Shown piece after piece: positions 5,218 through 8,962 of a stretch of 8,962 nucleotides of DNA; position 1 is the stretch's first letter, and every line of letters starts with the position of its first letter. The stretch covers positions 1-8,962 of the forward strand of contig JAFTCU010000215.1 of the NCBI GenBank assembly GCA_017454585.1, written 5' to 3'. The DNA comes from Thermoguttaceae bacterium (GTDB lineage Bacteria; Planctomycetota; Planctomycetia; Pirellulales; Thermoguttaceae). The translations under genes and the position numbers were made by a program. The notes beneath the pieces were generated by a model. It made no database searches, was not told the DNA's origin, and was given only the letters and a program-made list of their open reading frames with translations.

Positions 5218-7215
5218 TCAGTCGTTTTTCTGGAAACTCGCGACCTGCTCCGGCGTCAAGGCCCAGGAATAGACTTTCGCCCAGGAAATCTCGCCCGGGA
5301 CGTACAGCCGGGTCTTTCCTTCGTGCGTCACGTCGCCGCCGATGCAGAACGCCTGCGCCGGCTTGGTCTTCGTGTAGCGTACTCTTCCTTTCTGTGGTTT
5401 GGAACCGGCCAGCTCGCCGTTCACGTACAAATTCATGTTCACGCCGTCGTACGTTCCGAAAAGAGTGATCTCTCCGCCAGCAGCGACATCGTACGGGACC
5501 TCTACGCGTTCGTATTTTCCGGCGAAAAACACGATGAAGAGGAGCGTTTTCTTTTGCGGCGCATACTCAAATCCCAGCCCGCCGCTTTCCGTGTTTCCGA
5601 AAATGCAGACGGTTTCCTTGCGGTCCTCGGGCAAATTCAGACGGAATTTCGTGCCGATCGTCACTTCCGCGCGCAGGGCCTGGTAGTTTCCGCCCTTGAC
5701 CGGCACGTGGAACGCGTCCTCTTTTCCGTCGAGTTTGACCGAAGCGTCCAGGAACTGCGGGTTTCCAAACGTTTTCACCTCCGAGGCGTACCGCGGGTCG
5801 GCCGGGTCGTTTTTCGCGCCGTCCTTCGAGAAACTCACGTCGAGGAAGTCCGCTTTCGGCTTCATACCCGTCCGGTCGATCGAGGCTGGCGCGGGTTTCG
5901 TCTCAAATTCAACTTCGAGGAAGTTCGCAGTCGTTTTGCAGAAGGCGTTTTGGGCGAAAACTTTGGCGCGGTATTTCGTCCCGCTGCGCAGGCAGCCGAC
6001 CTTCCCTTTACAAATCGGCGCGGGATTTTTCATGAAGAAGTCCGACCAGATGAATTCCGTACAGTCGGGGACCCACTGGTTTTCTTTCTCGAGTAAACGT
6101 TCCAGATCGACCCGGTAGCACGTGAGGCACTCCGCGTCCCCGGCCTGGGTGAACTCAAGCACCGCGCCGTTTTCGGTCGTTTCCAGAACTTCCGCCTTTT
6201 TCTCCGCCGGCCAGAACGGTTCTTTTGCCAGATCGAGCCGCTTGTTCGTGTACACGTACTTTTCAATATTGGACGGATCGACGATCAAATATTCACGATC
6301 GTGGAACGAGTCGCTGATCACGTCGTAAAGCCGGATCCGGATCGTAAAGTCGCGATGCACCTCGAAAATGAGGAACGTGCCGGCCTGATGCGGCTGAAGC
6401 ATTTCGTGGTGGTAGTCGTTCACCTCATCGTAGTAGTACAGGCCATAGTAGCTCAACGACCCGGTCCCGATCGCATTGAAATTCCCCTGCCACATCACGC
6501 GCGGGTCGATCGACGGGGCGTGCGAATGCCCGGAAATGTGAACGACCTGCGGGTACTGCTCGATCGTCTCTTTCAAATCGTGAACGCCCGCCGGGAACGC
6601 TCCGGGAAGGTTCCAGCTCCCCCAGACCGTCGAGTGGACGTGGTAGTGCTGAACGACGAAAACCGGACGTTTGGGATCGTCCGCGCACGCAGCCGCCAGT
6701 TCCTTTTTGAACCAGTCCAGCGCGTACACATAGTCATTTTCAGCGCACGTTCCACGTTCAGGTGAGATCGTGATGAAGTGGAAGCCGTTGATCACCTGAT
6801 GATTATTCGCAGGCGTTTCAAAAGTCTTTTCCCACAGTTCGCGGTTTCCGCCGTAATACTCGTGGTTCCCCATGCAGAGCACGCGCTTCGTTTCCGGCTT
6901 CAGATTTTCATCCATCGACTGACGGAATGGGCCTATCTCCGAGATGAGGCCGTGGTTGGAGAAGTCTCCCGCGACCGCCAGCGCATCGAAACGATCGTAC
7001 GGCTGGGACGCGCTGTAGGCGTTCATGAATTGCATCATTTTGGCAAAACGAACCCGCTGTGCGGATTTTTCGTTATGCGACTGGTCGAAATGTACGTCGC
7101 TGCAGGCGGCAAAACGCAGAACTACGTCGGCATTTTTGTCCTGAGCGAAAAGGACGGAAGGAATGCAAAGAGCCAGAGCGGAAGAACCAAGAAATTGACG
7201 GCGGGAAATATTCAC
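5218..7215 (-). CDS. Tat-exported calcineurin-like metallophosphoesterase with C-terminal LamG-like domain
   Basis: The protein has 665 residues and starts at GTG, with AAAGGA about seven bases upstream and no alternative Met until residue 60. The N-terminus MNISRRQFLGSSALAL matches a Tat signal (S-R-R-x-F-L) with cleavage near FAQ (24-26), so it folds in the cytoplasm and acts outside it. The two-metal phosphoesterase core is complete: D40 and H42 (SDVHFD), D84 (AGDFS), N117 and H118 (GNHE), H190 (VVQH) and H230/H232 (GHSH). Residues about 330-455 look like a fibronectin-type spacer, as in purple-acid-phosphatase relatives. About 480-660 resembles a concanavalin/LamG-3 lectin fold (FGTYDGVNMNLYVNGELAGS; ISWAKVYSWALTPEQV), which usually binds glycans. 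The substrate is unknown; a phosphodiester or phosphomonoester in a glycan or nucleotide context is possible. It ends at TGA, 124 bases before flhA. Confidence 0.88.
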   Translation of the reverse strand: MNISRRQFLGSSALALCIPSVLFAQDKNADVVLRFAACSDVHFDQSHNEKSAQRVRFAKMMQFMNAYSASQPYDRFDALAVAGDFSNHGLISEIGPFRQSMDENLKPETKRVLCMGNHEYYGGNRELWEKTFETPANNHQVINGFHFITISPERGTCAENDYVYALDWFKKELAAACADDPKRPVFVVQHYHVHSTVWGSWNLPGAFPAGVHDLKETIEQYPQVVHISGHSHAPSIDPRVMWQGNFNAIGTGSLSYYGLYYYDEVNDYHHEMLQPHQAGTFLIFEVHRDFTIRIRLYDVISDSFHDREYLIVDPSNIEKYVYTNKRLDLAKEPFWPAEKKAEVLETTENGAVLEFTQAGDAECLTCYRVDLERLLEKENQWVPDCTEFIWSDFFMKNPAPICKGKVGCLRSGTKYRAKVFAQNAFCKTTANFLEVEFETKPAPASIDRTGMKPKADFLDVSFSKDGAKNDPADPRYASEVKTFGNPQFLDASVKLDGKEDAFHVPVKGGNYQALRAEVTIGTKFRLNLPEDRKETVCIFGNTESGGLGFEYAPQKKTLLFIVFFAGKYERVEVPYDVAAGGEITLFGTYDGVNMNLYVNGELAGSKPQKGRVRYTKTKPAQAFCIGGDVTHEGKTRLYVPGEISWAKVYSWALTPEQVASFQKND

Positions 7216-7260
7216 GGGAACATCCTTTCTTAATCAGAAAATGAAATCATCGATGAAATA

Positions 7261-7284
7261 ATTATAAGGAAAATTATGGGAGAA
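7261..7284 (-). promoter_or_regulatory. Possible promoter of the phosphoesterase gene
   Basis: A perfect TATAAT occurs on the minus strand at 7261-7266, about 45 bases before the GTG start at 7215. The hexamer 18 bases upstream is TTCTGT, a poor -35. The call rests on the -10 box alone and on the need for a start downstream of the stem-loop at 7278-7330. Confidence 0.35.
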
Positions 7285-7337
7285 ACAGAACGAATGCCTC
7301 AGGGGTTGAGGACCTGGTTTCATTTCTCCCTTTTTTT
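7278..7337. terminator. Nested stem-loop followed by seven T (plus strand) in the gap before the phosphoesterase
   Basis: GGGAGAAA (7278-7285) pairs with TTTCTCCC (7323-7330), enclosing an inner hairpin CCTCA/TGAGG (7297-7301 with 7307-7311). The plus strand continues with seven T (7331-7337). On the minus strand the same stem follows the stop of the 80-residue gene (7338) and could end its message, but the U-tract on that side is poor. The strong T-run faces plus-strand transcription, where no gene is seen upstream. It may work in both directions or as an insulator. Confidence 0.4.
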
Positions 7338-7580
7338 CTATTCAGCAAGGACAGGACTGGCTTCCTGATTCGTTCCGATTTCCAGTCCTTCCATGGCTTC
7401 CACCAATGGATGATTTTCAGACTGGTTTTCATTCCGTTGGTTCCAGGCCTGCAGAACGTCCTCAGGCAAAACAGCCATCATTGCGGCTGCGGTGACCACA
7501 CGACGGGCAAAATCTGTGGCCTCTTTATCATTCAGGCCGAGGGATTTCGCTTGTACTATAACTTGAGCGTAGTGCATCAT
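7338..7580 (-). CDS. Small hypothetical protein, 80 aa
   Basis: I do not recognise this protein. The start is set at the ATG at 7580 (MMHYAQVIVQ), since GGAAAGGA lies seven bases upstream. A longer frame to 7646 exists, but its extra residues come from an AT-rich repeat-like leader. The first 50 residues look alpha-helical and mildly amphipathic (AQVIVQAKSLGLNDKEATDF; RRVVTAAAMMAVLPEDVLQA). The last 30 are polar, acidic and probably disordered (NQRNENQSENHPL to PVLAE). There is no signal peptide, membrane segment, cysteine or metal motif. It ends at TAG just before a stem-loop. It is divergent from the amylase gene and sits upstream of the phosphoesterase. The good ribosome site, a candidate promoter and a structured leader argue that it is real. 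A small regulatory or adaptor protein is possible, but nothing shows it. Confidence 0.6.
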   Translation of the reverse strand: MMHYAQVIVQAKSLGLNDKEATDFARRVVTAAAMMAVLPEDVLQAWNQRNENQSENHPLVEAMEGLEIGTNQEASPVLAE

Positions 7581-7604
7581 AGTGGAATCCTTTCCGTTAA
7601 ATTT

Positions 7605-7623
7605 CAAATTCAAATTACAAATT
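7605..7623. repeat. Short CAAATT repeats
   Basis: CAAATT occurs at 7605-7610, 7611-7616 and 7618-7623. It lies in the leader of the 80-residue gene next to the hairpin. Similar A+T-rich short repeats, which translate as strings such as F-x-I-C-N-L, are scattered in many environmental genomes; I cannot tell from this window whether this one is dispersed. Confidence 0.4.
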
Positions 7624-7677
7624 ATGAACTGAAAGCTGCAAATCATCCACGCCGGAGGAAACTTTTCAACTCATAAT
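7621..7677 (-). promoter_or_regulatory. 5' leader hairpin of the 80-aa gene
   Basis: On the minus-strand RNA the segment from 7677 pairs with the segment ending at 7621 over 14 continuous pairs (two of them G-U), then one bulge and one more pair, with a 26-base loop. On the plus strand the two wobble positions would be A-C mismatches, so the structure fits minus-strand RNA. It begins about five bases after the predicted start (7681). The loop contains a CCTCC-type pyrimidine run that could pair with the gene's GGAAAGGA ribosome site; that last point is inference. Confidence 0.45.
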
Positions 7678-7687
7678 CCATTCAATT

Positions 7688-7716
7688 ATTATACGTTCCA
7701 AATCATTAAAAAAGAA
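7688..7716 (-). promoter_or_regulatory. Possible promoter of the 80-aa gene
   Basis: A perfect TATAAT lies on the minus strand at 7688-7693, about 110 bases before the ATG at 7580. The -35 at a 17-base spacer is TTCTTT (weak), inside a pyrimidine-rich stretch. The predicted start near 7681 coincides with the base of the leader hairpin. Confidence 0.35.
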
Positions 7717-7758
7717 GGGGGGGAGGGGGAATTTTTCCAAAAAAACGGGAAAAACCCC
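7708..7758. repeat. Homopurine tract and adjacent hairpin in the divergent promoter region
   Basis: Positions 7708-7731 are purines only, including seven G, an A and five G. The end of this tract also starts a hairpin: GGGG (7726-7729), an AA bulge, then TTTTTCC (7732-7738) pairs with GGAAAAA (7748-7754) and CCCC (7755-7758). The hairpin abuts the amylase -35 box at 7759. This accounts for the part of the 245-base gap (7581-7825) not covered by promoters or the leader hairpin. Confidence 0.5.
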
Positions 7759-7787
7759 TTGCAAGTTCAGGGGGAATCGTGTAAAAT
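7759..7787 (+). promoter_or_regulatory. Promoter of the amylase gene
   Basis: TTGCAA (7759-7764; four of six to the -35 consensus) and TAAAAT (7782-7787; five of six to the -10 consensus) are separated by 17 bases. The predicted start is near 7794, leaving a leader of about 32 bases that contains the AGGAGG ribosome site at 7815-7820. Confidence 0.6.
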
Positions 7788-7825
7788 GAATAAAATTTTT
7801 CAACCCTTTAATTTAGGAGGTTTTC

Positions 7826-8962
7826 ATGAAAAAACTACTGCCCACCCTCATTTGCCTATTTTCTTTATTTTTCTGTGCTTTCGCTTTGGCACAGAACGAT
7901 TCCCTTCCTCTGAACCAGCGTCATGCCAAGCCCTCGCCCAAATGGGTCACGGAAGGGGTCATGTATCAGATCAACCCGCGCGCCTTCACGCCGGAAGGAA
8001 CGCTCAAAGCCGCCGAGAAGAAACTCCCGGATCTGGCCGATCTTGGAGTTACGATCGTTTACCTCTGTCCGGTCTTTGTGGCGGACGACGACATGAACCG
8101 GGATTTCTGGAGCCCACGCCAGAAAGCCTCGAAAATGGAAAGCCCTCTGAATCCCTACCGGATGAAGGACTTTTACCACGTCGATCCGGAATACGGAACG
8201 GACGCGGACCTGAAGGATTACGTCGCTACGGCGCATAAACTCGGCATGAAGGTCATGCTCGACATGGTGTTCTTCCATTGCGGCCCGACGGCGGTTTTGA
8301 TCGACAAAAACCCCAATTTTGTGAATCGCGACAAAGACGGGAAAATCATCACAGGGGCGTGGAAGTACCCGACCCTGAATTACAAGTGCCCGGAACTGCG
8401 TGAGTACCTGCACCAGAACATGGAAATGTGGGTCCGCGACTACGGCGTTGATGGTTTCCGCATGGACGTCGGGGACTCGATCCCGCTTGATTTCTGGGAA
8501 GACGCTCGCGTACGGCTCGAAAAGATCAACCCGGAGGTGGGAATGCTCTCCGAAGGAACGCGCATGGCCGACCAGCTCAAAGCGTTTGATCTCGATTACG
8601 GTTTCCCGCAGACGGGTACACTGCGTAAAATCATGGACCATGGGCTTTCCGCCAAGGAATTCAGCAAGTTAAAACTTTTGTTCAAGAGCAATCGCCCGAT
8701 CGGAGGCGACCGCGTGATCCATTACGTCGAAAATCACGACCTGAGCAACGACGACTACGAAAACCGCAGCGAAAAACGCTGGGGCGAAAAAGGAATGAAC
8801 GCGATGCTGGCCCTCATTTTCACGATGGACGGCACGCCGATGCTTTACTGCGGCCAAGAAGTCTGCGACAAAAACCGCCACTCGATTTTCGGATCCAAAT
8901 TCGGCTGCAAAGTCGATTGGGCCAACGGCTCCACGGACGAAGGAAAACGCCGTCAGGAACTC
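7826..8962 (+). CDS. Secreted GH13 alpha-amylase-family glycosidase (partial at 3' end)
   Basis: The ATG at 7826 follows AGGAGG (7815-7820) by five bases; 379 codons lie in the window and the gene continues beyond it. The signal peptide MKKLLPTLICLFSLFFCAFA-LA is probably cut after residue 22, so the enzyme acts outside the cytoplasm. The catalytic barrel is recognisable from VMYQINPRAF (46-54). All four GH13 regions are present: LDMVFFH (D146, H151), GFRMDVGD (R212, nucleophile D214), MLSEGTRM (acid/base E243) and YVENHDLSND (H304, D305, transition-state stabiliser). Region I has F where many amylases have the calcium-binding N before H. The family hydrolyses or transfers alpha-1,4/1,6-glucosidic bonds in starch, glycogen or maltodextrin; the exact specificity cannot be read from this part. 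It is the only plus-strand gene and has its own promoter, divergent from the 80-residue gene. Confidence 0.92.
   Translation, partial: MKKLLPTLICLFSLFFCAFALAQNDSLPLNQRHAKPSPKWVTEGVMYQINPRAFTPEGTLKAAEKKLPDLADLGVTIVYLCPVFVADDDMNRDFWSPRQKASKMESPLNPYRMKDFYHVDPEYGTDADLKDYVATAHKLGMKVMLDMVFFHCGPTAVLIDKNPNFVNRDKDGKIITGAWKYPTLNYKCPELREYLHQNMEMWVRDYGVDGFRMDVGDSIPLDFWEDARVRLEKINPEVGMLSEGTRMADQLKAFDLDYGFPQTGTLRKIMDHGLSAKEFSKLKLLFKSNRPIGGDRVIHYVENHDLSNDDYENRSEKRWGEKGMNAMLALIFTMDGTPMLYCGQEVCDKNRHSIFGSKFGCKVDWANGSTDEGKRRQEL

Noticed and set aside
5215..6096. 293-codon plus-strand frame
   Set aside because: It is antisense to the phosphoesterase, which has all metal ligands.
7786..8238. Plus-strand frame starting inside the amylase -10 box
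   Set aside because: Its ATG overlaps the promoter and it is out of frame with the GH13 protein, which has a strong ribosome site and catalytic motifs.

Overview
The window looks like a piece of a moderately GC-rich bacterial chromosome. I think a Planctomycetota-type genome is likely, possibly a gut or rumen lineage, but this is inference. The reasons are a secreted discoidin-plus-propeller protein of the hydrazine-synthase-alpha-like type, a large NapH-like polyferredoxin, a Tat-exported phosphoesterase with a lectin domain, and a lone flagellar export gene. I see no rRNA, tRNA, CRISPR array, transposase or phage gene. About 2,780 codons of real genes follow the standard bacterial code, with one striking exception in flhA.

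Layout. Positions 1-2775 (minus strand) form one uninterrupted reading frame of 925 codons that runs off the left edge. Its first 474 codons encode a membrane-anchored protein with six 4Fe-4S motifs. From codon 475 (position 1353) it reads as a fresh signal peptide followed by a secreted protein with a discoidin-like domain, a helical spacer and a beta-propeller. Either two genes have lost the stop codon between them or this is a fusion. Positions 2895-5093 (minus) hold flhA, broken by one in-frame TGA at the glycine of the conserved P-G-K-Q signature, giving fragments of 162 and 567 residues. Positions 5218-7215 (minus) hold a Tat-exported calcineurin-type phosphoesterase. Positions 7338-7580 (minus) hold an unrecognised 80-residue protein. 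From 7826 to the right edge on the plus strand runs a secreted GH13 alpha-amylase-type enzyme.

Regulation. The gaps are short (largest 245 bases) and informative. Good -35/-10 pairs with 17-base spacers precede the polyferredoxin gene, flhA and the amylase; weaker ones precede the phosphoesterase and the small gene. The flhA promoter is bracketed by a perfect 14-bp inverted repeat with centres 74 bp apart. The predicted mRNA of the 80-residue gene begins with a long hairpin that pairs fully only in the minus-strand RNA.

The most unusual feature is a short palindromic element (core ACGACGCTGGAAGCGTCGT) present three times, each time inside a reading frame. Two copies form a perfect 24-bp inverted repeat (24-47 and 90-113) interrupting a propeller blade of the secreted protein. 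The third lies in the flhA linker with 15-base tandem duplications. In two unrelated proteins it is read in the same register and adds the same peptide, NTGTTLPAS. This resembles the protein-coding palindromic elements known from Rickettsia. The genes do not form one obvious pathway: respiratory or electron-transfer, motility, phosphoester and starch functions sit side by side with separate promoters.
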